DNA of 64,000 nucleotides from Achatina immaculata (lineage: Eukaryota; Mollusca; Gastropoda; Stylommatophora; Achatinidae), in assembly GCA_009760885.1 (NCBI GenBank), contig CM019701.1, positions 11,491,963 to 11,555,962 of the forward strand, read 5' to 3'. Shown one piece after another: positions 42,641 to 54,429 of this stretch. The position numbers and the translations under genes are program-made. Under the pieces are notes generated by a model that was given only the letters and a program-made list of their open reading frames with translations, had not been told where the DNA came from and ran no database searches. Numbering within the stretch: position 1 is the first letter of the stretch; every line of letters begins with the position of its first letter.

Positions 42641-45279
42641 TTCCCTGAGAAAGGATAGGTAACGGACACAAAAAGAAAAGTTAGGTAATGGACATAACAA
42701 GAAGGATTAGGTAACGGACATAACAAGAAAATATAGTTAACGGACACAACAAGTTAGATAACGTACACAACAAGGATTAGGTAACAGACACAAAAAGTTA
42801 GATAACGGACACAACAAGAAAAGTTAGGTAACAGACATAACAAGAAGGATTAGATAACGGACACAAAAGGAAGGATTAGGTAACGGACAAAAAAGGAAGG
42901 ATTAGGTAACGGACACAACAAGATGTTTAGGTAACGGACACAACAAGAAGTTTAGGTAACGGACACAACAAGATGTTTAGGTAACGGATACAAAAGATGG
43001 GTTAGGTAACGGACACAAAAGATTGGTTAGGTAACGGACACAACAAGAAGTTTAGGTAATGGACACAAACGATGGGTTAGGTAACGGACACAACAAGAAG
43101 TTTAGATAACGGACACAACAAGATGTTTAGGTAACGGACACAACAAATTGGGTAACGGACACAAAAAGGAAGGGTTAAGTAACGGAAAAAGCAAGAAGTT
43201 TAGGTAACGGACACAAATTCGAATGTTTATGTAACGGATACAACAAGATGGTTTAGGTTATAGACACAACAAATTAGTTAATGGACACAACAAGTTGAGT
43301 AACGGACAATACAACTTGGATAACGGACACAACAATAAAGTTTAGGTAACTGTTTCAACAAGAAGGGTTAGGTAAAGGATACAATGAGAAGGTTAGCTAA
43401 CTGATACAACAGCAATGGTTGCGTAACGGATACAACAAGAAAGGTTAGGTAATTGATACTAAAAGTATCTTTAGTTAATTGACACAACGAGAAGGGTTAT
43501 GTAACGGATATAACAAGAAGGGTTAGGTAACAGATACAACAAGAAGGGTTGGGTAACGGATACAACAAGAAGGGTTATGTAACGGATATAACAAGAAGGG
43601 TTAGGTAACAGATACAACAAGAAGGGTTAGGTAACGGATACAACAAGAAGGGTTAGTTAATGGATACAACAAGAAGGTTTAGGTAATGGATAGAACAAGA
43701 AGGGTTATGTAACGGATACAACAAGAATGATGTGGTAACGGATAAAACAATAAAGATTATGTAACGGATACAACACACAGGATTAGGTAACGGACACAAG
43801 AAGTTTGGTAACGGACACATAAAGTTGGGTAACGGATATAACAAGTTGGGTAACGGACACAACAAGAAGTTTTATATAACAGAAACAACAAGAAGGATTA
43901 GGTAACTGACACAACAAGAAGGGTTAGGTAACTGACACAACAAGAAGGATTAGGTAACTGACACAACAAGAAGGATTAGGTAACTGACACAACAAGAAGG
44001 ATTAGGTAACTGACACAACAAGAAGGATTAGGTAACTGACACAACAAGAAGGATTAGGTAACTGACACAACAAGAAGGGTTAGGTAACTGACACAACAAG
44101 AAGGGTTAGGTAACGGATACAATATGTTAGGTAACGAATACAACAAGTTGAGTAACCGACAGTATATGTTGGATAAAGGAAACAACAACAAGATTTAGGG
44201 AACCGACACAAAAATAAGGTTTACGTTACGAACACAACAAGAAGATTTAAGTAACGGAAACAATAGGTTGGGAAACGGACACAACAAAAATGGGTTATGT
44301 AAAGGACACAACAAAAATAGCTAGTTAACGGACGAAACAAGAAGATTAAGTAAGAGATACAACAAAAACGATTTGGTAACTAATTCAACAACAGGGATTA
44401 GGTAACTGACACAAGAAGAAGAGTTAAGTAACTGATATAACAAGAAGGGTTGGGTAACTGATACAACAAGAATGGTTAGGTAACTGATACAACAAGAATG
44501 GTTAGGTAACTGATACAACATGAATGGTTCATTCATTCACTTGCATGTCCCTTGCGGAACTTTGCCTCCCAGACAGCACTCCTGTAGGCCTCTCGGTTGT
44601 GAGCAAGATGGCCTGCTGCTGCTGCGTCCATTTGTAGATCGTCAACGATTTCTTGCAGCCATCTTCGTTTTAGTCTTCCTCTTTTTCTTTTTCCCAAGAA
44701 TGGTTAGGTAACTGATATAACAAGAAGGGTTAAGTAACGGACACAACAAGTTAGGTAAAGGACACAACAAGAAGGTTAGGTAACTGACACAACAAGTTAG
44801 GTAAGGGACTCAACAAGAAGGTTAGGTAACAGACACAACAAGTTAGGTAAAGGACACAACAAGAAGGTTAGGTAACAGACACAACAAGTTAGGTAAAGGA
44901 CACAACAAGTTAGGTAACGGACACAACAAGTTAGGTAAAGGACACAACAAGAAGGTTAGGTAACGGACACAAGTTAGGTAACGGACACAACAAGTTAGGT
45001 AACGGACACAAGTTAGGTAACGGACACAACAAGTTAGGTAACAGACACAACAAGTTAGGTAAGGGACTCAACAAGTAGATTAGGTAACAGACACAACAAG
45101 TTAGATAAGGGACTCAACAAGAAGGTTAGGTAACGGACACAACAAGTTAGGTAACAGACACAACAAGTTAGGTAAAGGACACAACAAGTTAGGTAAAGGA
45201 CACAACAAGAAGGTTAGGTAACGGACACAAGTTAGGTAACGGACACAAGTTAGGTAACGGACACAAGTTAGGTAACAGA
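42641..45279. repeat. TTAGGTAAC satellite, left part
   Basis: Monomers built on TTAGGTAACGGACACAACAA with optional GAAG or G spacers (17 to 28 bp). The left 1.8 kb is heterogeneous (AACTGATACAAC, AACGGATACAAC, TTTAGGTAAC forms). The part after 44,700 is more regular (GTTAGGTAACGGACACAACA and AAGGACACAAC). A block of seven identical 24-bp AACTGACACAACAAGAAGGA monomers is at about 43,900-44,090. It is interrupted by a LINE tail at 44,530-44,697 and by the Jockey-like element at 45,280; the satellite resumes at 49,741. Open frames on the minus strand (units such as LCPLPNL) follow from the monomer and are not genes. Confidence 0.96.
44530..44697 (-). mobile_element. 168-bp LINE 3' tail inserted in the satellite
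   Basis: Minus strand: RRWLQEIVDDLQMDAAAAGH, LAHNREAYRSAVWEAKFRKG and HASE before a stop, then GAATGAATG tail. It belongs to the family at 27.0 and 59.4 kb but with substitutions (AAAA for ASAA, KFR for KYR). The satellite word GAATGGTT stands on both sides (44,522-44,529 and 44,698-44,705), which I read as an 8-bp target-site duplication, and the satellite continues beyond. The insert carries only the last 50-odd codons, an extreme 5' truncation. Confidence 0.9.
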
Positions 45280-45756
45280 TATCCCCTGGGAACAACTGTG
45301 TTAAGAGCACACTTATCTTAACATAGTGTTTGTAAGACAGGGAACATAGATCTGTTTGCTTAAAAACTCTGACCTACTTCTGTAGCCCAGAAACTTGTAG
45401 CAATCAACACTAATTTTAATTGTTATTTTTGTCAAATGTAATGTCAGGCTGGTGGATGGATGGGGACATGGAGATCTCCGGCAGGTATGAGGGAAGTCTG
45501 GTGTGAAACCAATGAATCCAGGACGTGACAAGCCTATGGGTCGTTACAACAATGGCTATCAGAATGATGTAAACAAAACAGAGCCAGCAGACTATAGGTG
45601 GTGGGGAATGGATATCGTTGAAGCACTCATCAGATTCCTCATCTCAAAGTCAGAGTGTCTTTGTGGAACTGTCTCCAAACCATCTGACATGGAGAAGGGA
45701 CTTACATACAGCCACCAGAGGCTGGAAAACAAAATTTTGGCCAGGCCAGCCACGCT

Positions 45757-45880
45757 GTCTTCATGGCAGTCCGAGCAAGACCACAGTCTGCCCTAGCAAG
45801 GAAAGGTGCTGAAGTCGGAGTTACCCAGCCAAAAGGCGCATCGCAAAAATCAGGGTAACACGCATTATCGCTAATGAAGT
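45757..45880 (+). repeat. Shared 120-bp module within the Jockey-like leader
   Basis: GTCTTCATGGCAGTCCGAGC and onward match the minus strand at 13,225-13,355. Differences are few (GGAGTTACC against GGAGGTACC, GGCGCATCGC against GACACATCGA). See that entry. Confidence 0.75.
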
Positions 45881-46030
45881 GTCTCTATCTGCAGTTTTCA
45901 AACATGGTGCTCGCCCTGTGAAGACTAACCAGGCAGGTGCAGTGCCGGGCACCCTGCCTTGAAAGCGTCCACCCAGTGCTACTGGAGGTCCTCTCAGTTC
46001 GTCTTGTGGAGTCAGGAGACATGAGGGTAG

Positions 46031-49000
46031 AGCTACTGGCCAAAAATACAACGGAAGAAAACAGCCAAAAAGCAAGAACTTAAAATAATGCAGTGGAATG
46101 CTGAGGGTGTCAGCAGTGTTAGAGATGGCTATAGCAAAAAGGTGGAACTAGAGAACATACACTTTGTAGAGCAGGTAAGTATATGCTGCATACAGGAGAC
46201 ACACCTAACCAAAGATGCCGCCTTTAAAATCAGAGGCTACCAGTGTTTTAGATCAGACCGACAGGACAGAAGAAAAGGAGGAGTACTCACACTTGTTAAA
46301 AATAACATCAGCACATGTCAGGTGGGAGTGTTCATGGAAGGAGCCGAATATCAGATGATCCATCTAAAAAGTAGTAATACAGATTTCCACCTCCTTAACT
46401 ATTACTGTCCTAATGACCGCCCACTTGCTTTAGAAACAATCCCACACAAAGAGAGACTGATGGTCTGTGGCGATTTTAACAGCCATTTCCAGAGCTGGGG
46501 CTATGACCACATAGACAAGAGAGGAGAGGAAGTTGAGAGCTGGCAGGATGATAATGGACTTCTCCTGATCAACCAGCCAATGGATCCCCCAACATTTTAC
46601 TCAAGCGCTTGGCGTACAACCTCAACATCAGATCTGGCATTCCACTCTCCAGATCTGAAGTGGAACATTACACGTGAAGTTGGAAAACAACTTGGAGGTA
46701 GCGACCATCGACCAGTCTTCCTGACAATAGAAAATGAACTCTTTAACACCAGTAGCCCTCTCCCCAGATGGAACTATAAAAAAGCAAACTGGACAATGTA
46801 CAGACATCGTACAGGTATCCTGGTGGGACAGCTGTCAATAGAAGGTAAGGATATTAACAGCATAGTGAAGGAATTCAATGCTTATATCCTTCAGGCCGCT
46901 CGTGAAACCATTCCCAGAGGAGCTCGCAGGGACTATAAACCATACTGGTCTAGTTAGCTGGGAAAACTCCATGATGATGTGGAAGCAGCTCGAAAGCAAG
47001 CAGAAAATAGACCATGCCAAGAACACCACAATAATTACCAACATTCTAAGGCCAAGTTTCAGAGAGCCAAGCTGCAAGCCAGACGGGAAAGTTGGAGAGA
47101 GAAAACAGAGTCCCTAAACATTGAAAAGGATGGAAGGAAACTGTGGAAACTAATCAAACAGTTAAATGATGAGAGTACTGGAAGAAGTACAAAGATTACA
47201 CTAATAGAGGATGGGAAAACTCTTACAGGTAAGCAGGTAGCAGATCACTTTGCTCGCATGTTTGCACAGGACTGCAACATTGATATCCACCGAGAGAAGG
47301 AGCGTACAGTGCGCATCGAGCCACAGAAAGAAGAGGAACAAGTCAGAAAAGTGGAGGTCATGGATGCACCAATCACACGCAGCGAGTTAGATCTAGCAGT
47401 CAGTAAACTGAAACCAAGGAAATCACCAGGACCAGATGGAGTGTCCAATGAAATGATCAAGAACCTGGGAATGGCAGCAATGGGAAAGTTGTTGGATATT
47501 TTCAATATGTGCTGGAGCACAGGTAAGTTACCTCAAATCTGAAGGGAAGCAAGCATGGTACCACTGCTAAAGCCAGGGAAAAACAGTGATACTGCCTCCA
47601 GCTACAGGCCAATCAGTCTCACTAGCTGCCTATGCAAAACGATGAAACGCATCATTGACCTGAGGCTAAAATGGTACCTAGAAAGAGAAAACCTCGTTCC
47701 ACAACAAGCAAGATTTAGGCAGTACTACAGTACGGAAGATCAAGTGACCTATCTCTCTCAAGAGAATGAGGATGCATTCCAAGAGAAAAACCTTGTACTA
47801 GCAGCGTGGATAGACCTAAAGAAAGCCTTTGATAAAGTATGGAAAAAAGGTCTGCTGTGGAAACTAAGAAAATGCAATGTGAATGGAAGACTATACAACT
47901 AGATAAAGTCCTATTTACACAATAGAAGAGCTAGAGTAGTAATGGATGGTCACAAAAGCCAGAAAGTACTTCTGTGACACGGTGTACCACAAGGAGGAGT
48001 CCTTTCACCTACATTATTCCTTGTATTCATTAATGACCTGGTCAAGGAACTTCCCTATGGAATCAAAGCGGCACTGTATGCAGATGATCTGGTCATGTGG
48101 TGTACAAATGAATATACGACAGTTGCTACACAGAGACTCCAAAGAGCAGCAGACATCTTGACATTATGGACAAACAAATGATGTGTAAGTATCAACACAG
48201 AGAAATCAAGTACCACTCTGTTCACTCTCTCATCTAAACAGAAAGCAGGTAAGATCTTTGTAAATGAAATATCCTTAAGGATGGACAACCAACCCACTTA
48301 CTTAGGAGTGACTCTTGACTCAAAACTGACCCAGAAGCAACACATCAACAGTGCAGAAGCAAAAGCCAGAAGAAAACTAGCCATATTAAGAAAATTAAGT
48401 GGAACCACATGGGGAGCTAGTGAAAGAATCCTCAAGAATGTATATCAGCAAAGTATTCTACCACATTTAGAATATGGCTCAACATCTTGGTGCACAGCAT
48501 CAAACACTATGCTGTATAATCTAGACAAGGTTCAAAATCAGTCACTACGGATTATCGCAGGTGCCATGAGGTCCACACCAATAGTAGAAATGCAGAAAAT
48601 AGTTGGTGTTCAAGCGCTAAAGGAACGTAGAGACACAAAGGTCATGACCATGGGAGAAAAATTCATTAGCTCTGTAAGCCATCCCCTGAAGGAGAGATTC
48701 AATAACTTGGCATTAGGACGGCTTAAAAGAAGCAGCTTCATTCACCATAAGCTGATACCTGACCTTCCAACTGTAGTCGCTCCATTATCATCTGTACCAG
48801 AGCATACACCATGGAAAGAAGCAGATTATACACAAATAACTATTCAGACTGAAGTGAAAGGTGTGCAGAATGGTGAGATGCAAAGCAGCCTTGTAAGATC
48901 AACAGCCACACTTAGTGTGCTAGATGACAAATATCCATGTGACACCTGGATACGTGTGTATACAGATGGATCTGCACATAATGCCATAAAGAACGGAGGG

Positions 49001-49709
49001 GCAGGAGCACATATTGAATATCCAAACAACACCATTGACAAGATTTCCATACCCACTGGTAAATACTGCAACAACTTTGATGCAGAAGTTAGGGCAATTA
49101 TTGCTGCAGTTGAAAAACTATCAGACTCCAGAATTGATACATGTCCTGTAGTAATTCTCACAGATGCAAGATCAGTACTGGAAGCTCTTCAGTGCAACAA
49201 ACTACCAGACCTTAAGGATGCCTTGTCAAAAATTGGCTTACAACATGGAGTCACTTTGCAATGGATTCCCTCCCACTGTGGGATACCAGGCAATGAGAAA
49301 GCTGACCATCTGGCCAAAGAGGGCACTGAAATAGAACAACCAGACATATCAATCACCTATAATCAGAAGAAAAGCATGATAAAAACCTACAGAAAGCCAA
49401 AAAACACCACCACATGATGACTATCACATGCTAAACAGAAAGGAACAAGTCACCATCTTCCGTCTCCGAACAGGACACAGCCGACTCCGAAGTCATATGT
49501 ATACAAAGTTTAAGGTTGGTACTACTAATTTATGTACATGTGCCCAGGTGCCCCAAACTGTGGAACATATCCTCCAGAACTGCACCAACTATGAGACACT
49601 GAGAAATAATTACTGGCCCAATGAAACCACTAAAGAAGATAAGCTCTACGGTTCTATACATGAATTACAAAAAACAGTGAAATTTATCCAAGAGACAGGA
49701 CTGCAGGTA
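46031..49709 (+). pseudogene. Jockey-like ORF2: APE endonuclease, reverse transcriptase, RNase H
   Basis: The whole protein can be read in one frame with five internal stops (46,955, 47,540, 47,900, 47,975, 48,179) until a 1-base slip near 49,405-49,413. Endonuclease: IMQWNAEG, CCIQETHL, YYCPND, VCGDFNSH, STSDLAF and GGSDHRPV, all key residues present. Reverse transcriptase: KSPGPDGVSNEM, VPLLKPGK, YRPISLTSC, AWIDLKKAFDKVW, GVPQGGVLSPTLF and the catalytic ALYADDLV. RNase H: VYTDGSA, FDAEVRAI, LTDARSVLEAL and IPSHCGIPGNEKADHLAKE, giving the D-E-D-H-D set. After the slip: FRLRTGHSRLRSHMY and a Cys-rich CTCAQVPQTVEHILQNC end. The protein would nick chromosomal DNA and copy the element RNA in place; this copy cannot make it intact. 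Confidence 0.93.
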
Positions 49710-49740
49710 TAGACAGACAATCCGAACGAAGAAGAAGAAG

Positions 49741-51022
49741 GTAACAGACACAACAATTTAGGTAAAGGACACAACAAGTTAGGTAACAGACACAACAAGT
49801 TAGGTAAAGGACACAACAAATTAGGTAACAGACACAACAAGTTAGGTAAAGGACACAACAAGAATGTTAGGTAACGGACACAAGTTAGGTAAAGGACATA
49901 ACAAGAAGGTTAGGTGACTGACACAAGTTAGGTAACGGACACAAGTTAGGTAAAGGACACAACAAGAAGGTTAGGTGACTGACACAAGTTAGGTAACGGA
50001 CACAATTTAGGTAACGGACACAAGTTAGGTAACAGACACAAGTTAGGTAACGGACACAATTTAGGTAACGGACACAACAAGTTAGGTAAAGGACACAACA
50101 AGTTAGGTAACGGACACAATTTAGGTAACAGACACAAGTTAGGTAACGGACACAAGTTAGGTAAAGGACACAACAAGAAGGTTAGGTAACGGACACAATT
50201 TAGGTAATAGACAAAAGTTAGGTAACAGACACAATTTAGGTAACGGACACAATTTAGGTAACAGACACAAGTTAGGTAACGGACACAATTTAGGTAACAG
50301 ACACAAGTTAGGTAACGGACACAAGTTAGGTAAAGGACACAAGTTAGGTAAAGGACACAACAAGAAGGTTAGGTAACGGACACAACAATTTAGGTAACAG
50401 ACACAAGTTAGGTAACAGACACAAGTTAGGTAACGGACACAAGTTAGGTAACGGACACAAGTTAGGTAACGGACACAACAAGTTAGGTAACGGACACAAG
50501 TTAGGTAACGGACACAACAAGTTAGGTAACGGACACAACAAGTTAGGTAACGGACACAACAAGTTAGGTAACGGACACAACAAGTTAGGTAACGGACATA
50601 ACAAGTTAGGTAACGGACACAACAAGTTAGGTAACGGACATAACAAGTTAGGTAACGGACATAACAAGTTAGGTAACGGACACAACAAGTTAGGTAACGG
50701 ACACAACAAGTTAGGTAACGGACACAACAAGTTAGGTAACAGACACAACAAGTTAGGTAACGGACACAACAAGTTAGGTAACGGACACAACAAGTTAAGT
50801 AACGGACATAACAAGAAGGTTTAAGTAATGGACACAACAAGAATGTTTAGGTAACGGACACAACAAGAAGGTTTAAGTAATGGACACAACAAGAATGTTT
50901 AAGTAACTGACACAACAAGAATGTTTAAGTAACTGACACAACAAGAATGTTTAAGTAACTGACACAACAAGAATGTTTAAATAACTGACACAACAAGAAC
51001 GGTTAAGTAACGGACACAACAT
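49741..51022. repeat. TTAGGTAAC satellite, right part
   Basis: Continuation of the 42.6-45.3 kb satellite after the LINE. 50,400-50,815 is the most regular stretch, a run of about twenty 17- or 21-bp monomers GTTAGGTAACGGACACAACA with or without the CAACAA part. The right edge (50,815-51,022) changes to AAGAATGTTTAAGTAACTGA monomers and stops at ACGGACACAACATCATG. Confidence 0.96.
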
Positions 51023-52045
51023 CATGTGTGTAGGACAATAGACAAATTGCTTCAGCTTCTCTAAGAGTTCACATGGGACATTTTCTTACTACCCGCTCAG
51101 TCGACAAATTTCTACCGGCGCTCAGCGAACACACAGCGACGGCATGTACGCCTGGCTGACTTACCCCGAACAGTTTATATTTGCCGATTAACAATAACCC
51201 TGTATGAAACCTATCCAAACTGAACTACTTGTGTAGCAAAGTGCTGTATTTATGTAAGAAGTATCAAACCTAGCAGTAGAGGCTGGATTGAATCCGGTTA
51301 TGGTAGATGCCGTTTTGGAACTGACTTATGAAGGAAAAATGGAGCATAAACAAGCCTTTCTACTGAAGAATTAGCAGATTAGGCGGAACACCTTCACACA
51401 CAAAAAGTGTAGAAGGAGATGTGAAAACTATATATATTTTTTTAATCGAAGCGCCCTCAAAAGGTTCTTACTAATACTTACTCTTTGACTGAGAAGTGCT
51501 GCGAAACAGAACATGAATGGGGGCGAAGTAACCTTATAAGGAGAAGTTTACCTGAAGCCTTTGTACTTTCTTATGAAGTTCTCAGGGAGAGGAAAAGAAA
51601 GACGCGGTAAAGAACTTTGGACTCAGATTTAGGAAGGTACACGATCCTCAGTCGGGCCCTTCCTCGGCGAAGACCCTCAAAACTGGGCCGTCATCGCAAA
51701 ACTAAATTATGTCTACCCCGACTGATGGACGAGATCAGAACAGTCGTGCTAAGAACATTGCGACATTCAGCTACGGCTGTAAATAAATGATATATTATTC
51801 ACTTATTTTATATATTAAAATGATCAATTAATAGAGAGTCATTAATAAGTCCGTGAAACATTAAAAACATTCGCAACAAATAAACTATGTAAGCATCATG
51901 ATTATTCTTACGATAGGAGAGAGAAAGAAAGAGAAAGAGAGAGAGAGAGAGGAGAAACTCTTCAAGTTTTTTTTTTAAATAAGCGAACGTCATAGCTCCC
52001 ATTGTTTGCCGCTAGGAGGTAGCAGTAGCAAATACGGTGTTCTGT
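51023..52045. other. No gene recognised; GA microsatellite
   Basis: Unique sequence with no motif-bearing frame. A (GA)n/(GAAA)n stretch lies at 51,914-51,953. Confidence 0.5.
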
Positions 52046-52385
52046 AAACATGAACAGTCATTTTGTGTTTTGGAATAAGTAAGAACCTCGTCCGTTGTGA
52101 CTGTGCAGCGAAGATGTCGAGTGGAATTCCAGAAGGCAGCGCAGGTTTTCAACAGTATCAAGAAATGCCATGCGAAATTCCGGGATGAAGGCGGGATAAT
52201 CGATGGTAAGCTTCTCTAACACGAGTCACAGTTTCTTCGCTTGGTCCTGGACGTCCCTGCCGAGGAGCTGTACAGACAGCTTTCAGCCAGGAATTTCGCA
52301 TACCACATTTTTTTTCCAAGATATAACGAAGAAACCACCTAAATGCAGTGCTGCAGTACACGGAGCAACACTGAAAAATATGACA
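52046..52385. pseudogene. Two transposase N-terminal fragments joined head to head
   Basis: On the plus strand 52,076-52,200 reads VVTVQRRCRVEFQKAAQVFN, SIKKCHAKFRDEG, the VTVQRxFRxxFxKxPP and SIxxWHxKFxExG blocks of an IS630/mariner-type transposase N terminus. On the minus strand 52,200-52,380 reads a second such piece: a YAKFLAES-like start in one frame and RQGRPGPSEETVTRVREAY in another, the GRPxxSEETVxRVREAF block that should follow on the same strand. Both contain TATGCGAAATTCC or CATGCGAAATTCC. So the module order is preserved but one half is inverted. No terminal repeats were found. Confidence 0.6.
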
Positions 52386-52794
52386 TACGAATAGTTTTTG
52401 TGGTCATATTCCCTCCATACTAAGTTCTCATTCTACTCCTTCATCTCTTGCAACTGATATTATAGAATGTACACTTCACCATATTACAAACCCTCTACCC
52501 AACTTTTTCTAGTACACACTGAAAATGCCCCCAGCCTCTAAAAATGGGGAGAAATCTGGGAAGGTAAAGCGGCCGGGTGTGATACTGACCACATCAGACT
52601 TTCAAGTGCAGAAGGTCATGGAAAATACGGGCCTAACACCGTATTCACCAATATGCCTTAAAGACATGGAAGCGGGAATTTTACCTTTTACCTACCCCAA
52701 CTACATTCATCTGTTCCATCCACTCTTTCTCGGTTTGAAAATCATTGTATTCATCGCTCTCATTTCCTAACCTCCTCTTTATTACCAGCCAGCC
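52386..52794. other. No confident gene; one 81-codon open frame
   Basis: The plus-strand frame 52,525-52,770 starts MPPASKNGEKSGKVKRPGVI and continues with LTTSDFQVQKVMENTGLTPY. Its composition is protein-like and it opens with a lysine-rich stretch, but I do not recognise it and see no splice or promoter evidence. Confidence 0.3.
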
Positions 52795-52912
52795 AGTTCA
52801 GCATCACAGCTCACAAGACTTCATTTGAGCATTCACAACACTTCACCACAAGCATTCTCAGACCCAGCTTCTTACAAGTCACAGTTAAGCGCTTCCTTTT
52901 TTTCTATTAGCT
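52795..52912 (+). repeat. Dispersed module, contiguous form
   Basis: GCATCACAGCTCACAAGACT, ATTCACAACACTTCACCACA, then AGACCCAGCTTCTTACAAGT. Its two halves occur at 2,602-2,647 and, inverted, at 2,757-2,810. See the entry at 2,602. Confidence 0.55.
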
Positions 52913-52944
52913 TTTTTTTCATCCTACTTTGTTATATATCACTG

Positions 52945-53062
52945 GTGTCTTGTCTTGTCTTGTCTTGTTTTGTCTTGTCTTGTCTTGTTCTGTCTTGTTT
53001 TGCTTCATCTTGTCTTGTCTTGTCCTGTCCTGTCTTGTTTTGCTTTATCTTGCCTTGTCTTC
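52945..53062. repeat. (TCTTG)n microsatellite, imperfect
   Basis: Pentanucleotide TCTTG with TTTTG, TCCTG and TTCTG variants, about 23 units. Confidence 0.95.
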
Positions 53063-53185
53063 TTCCTCATACACCTTTCAGTGTTGGAGGGACACATAGT
53101 CGTCTTGGTAGTTTGCTTCGTGTAATGAAATGTTTACGGTAATTTCCTTCCTCCATGTTGCCTGGGCGGCCACTTCCTGTGTTAC

Positions 53186-53402
53186 CTCCAGTTCCTTGTG
53201 AATGTTTTGTGTGGGACACTTGTCTGACGGTAGCCCGCGTAGTGTGTGATTGTTTTTTTGTGGCACACTTGTCTGGAGATAGCCCGCGTAGTGTGTGATT
53301 GTTTTTTGTGGCACACTTGTCTGGAGATAGCCCGCGTAGTGTGTGATTGTTTTTTGTGGCACACTTGTCTGGAGATAGCCCGCGTAGTGTGGCCAGACTG
53401 GC
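53186..53402. repeat. 48-bp minisatellite, about 4 copies
   Basis: Unit AGCCCGCGTAGTGTGTGATT, GTTTTTTGTGGCACACTTGT, then CTGGAGAT. Starts at 53,232, 53,281 and 53,329, with partial copies on both sides. Confidence 0.92.
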
Positions 53403-53580
53403 AAGCTGTTTCTAGGTGTAGTGTAATTCTGGTGTTACTCCAGTCTACCACTGATGTGGATTTATATTTTCTCTTCTTTTCTATGTCTTTCTCTTCTGTG
53501 TTTTGTATGCTTAATGCGTAAACCGAAACATTACAACTGTGTGCTCGTTAATTAACAAAACTCTTCGTACCTCTGTTTAA

Positions 53581-53750
53581 GACAGTCGTAACACTGAGCA
53601 AGTGAAACAAGAGACTATGCTTTCTTAGATGTATGAGACAGTCGTAACACTGAGCAAGTGAAACAAGAGACTATGCTTTCTTAGATGTATGAGACAGTCG
53701 TAACACTGAGCAAGTGAAACAAGAGACTAGGCTTTCTTAGATGAATGAGA
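53581..53750. repeat. 56-bp tandem repeat, 3 copies
   Basis: Unit GACAGTCGTAACACTGAGCA, AGTGAAACAAGAGACTATGC, then TTTCTTAGATGTATGA; starts at 53,581, 53,637 and 53,693. Confidence 0.95.
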
Positions 53751-54429
53751 CAGCTAAGATGACTAACAGGAAAAGTCTAACCAAACCAGATGAAGAAAAA
53801 AATATAATTAAATCCATAGGAAAAATGACAATCATCATTCATTGAGCATATAATAAGAAAGTGAGTGTAGCATAGCCTTGTAAATAATGATTATAGTTAT
53901 TATTATTATTACTATTATTAGTGCTATGATCGTGAATATAGTTAAGAAGGTATTGGAGGCAAAATAGTAAAATCAAACAGCGACAGAAAAGTAGATAATT
54001 AGAAAGGCAAAACGCTGACAAAGATAGGAGAGATAAACTCCCGTGATATAGTATTAGGACAGGACGCTCCGAAGAGCAGATACTTAGAAATGCAAAACCC
54101 TGATCAAAGGTAAACGGAGGAGACAAAAGACAGACACGGCGACGCCGAGAGATAGTAAATTAGTCCAATATTAACGATACAATGTCTCGAAAACCACCCA
54201 TGCACCTAGCCGAGATGGAAAAATAGACATTTGACACTGATTGATGTAGTTGGGGCCAAAGGTCTGGTTACCGACAGAATAGAGAACAGACTAAATTCTA
54301 AAGCATACTCCGCGAAAGAGATAGTGGGCTTAATTAAAAATAACAATTGATGGAATTGAAGCGACTAACACGTATAGGTTGATGCTAATTCTAGGACGCT
54401 ATTTGCGACCGGTTTTGGGAAACAAAGGA
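53751..54429. other. No gene recognised; weak 85-bp doubling
   Basis: An imperfect TTA/ATT stretch lies at 53,895-53,920. AGATAATTAGAAAGGCAAAA (53,992) and AGATACTTAGAAATGCAAAA (54,077) begin two related segments, 85 bp apart. Confidence 0.45.

Larger units (their letters stand above)
45280..49740 (+). mobile_element. Jockey-like non-LTR retrotransposon (4.46 kb) inserted in the satellite
   Basis: The satellite stops at GGTAACAGA (45,271-45,279) and restarts with GTAACAGACACAAC at 49,741, so an 8-9 bp target duplication (GTAACAGA) brackets the insert; because the flanks are repeats this match is weaker proof than in unique DNA. The 3' end is AACGAAGAAGAAGAAG. The first 750 bp (45,280-46,030) hold no ORF1 that I can recognise (no CCHC knuckles) but include the 120-bp module shared with 13.2 kb. 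ORF2 occupies 46,031-49,709. The element could be nearly full length with a decayed leader, or truncated inside ORF1. Confidence 0.88.

Noticed and set aside
45503..45796. 97-codon frame in the Jockey-like leader as ORF1
   Set aside because: No CCHC knuckles, and too short. Part of it overlaps the shared 120-bp module in a different frame.
46088..49709. Jockey-like ORF2 as an active gene
   Set aside because: Five in-frame stops and a frame slip near 49,410.
42641..51022. Telomeric (TTAGG)n repeat
   Set aside because: TTAGG occurs once per 17-28-bp monomer and is never reiterated. The array is interstitial with unique DNA on both sides.
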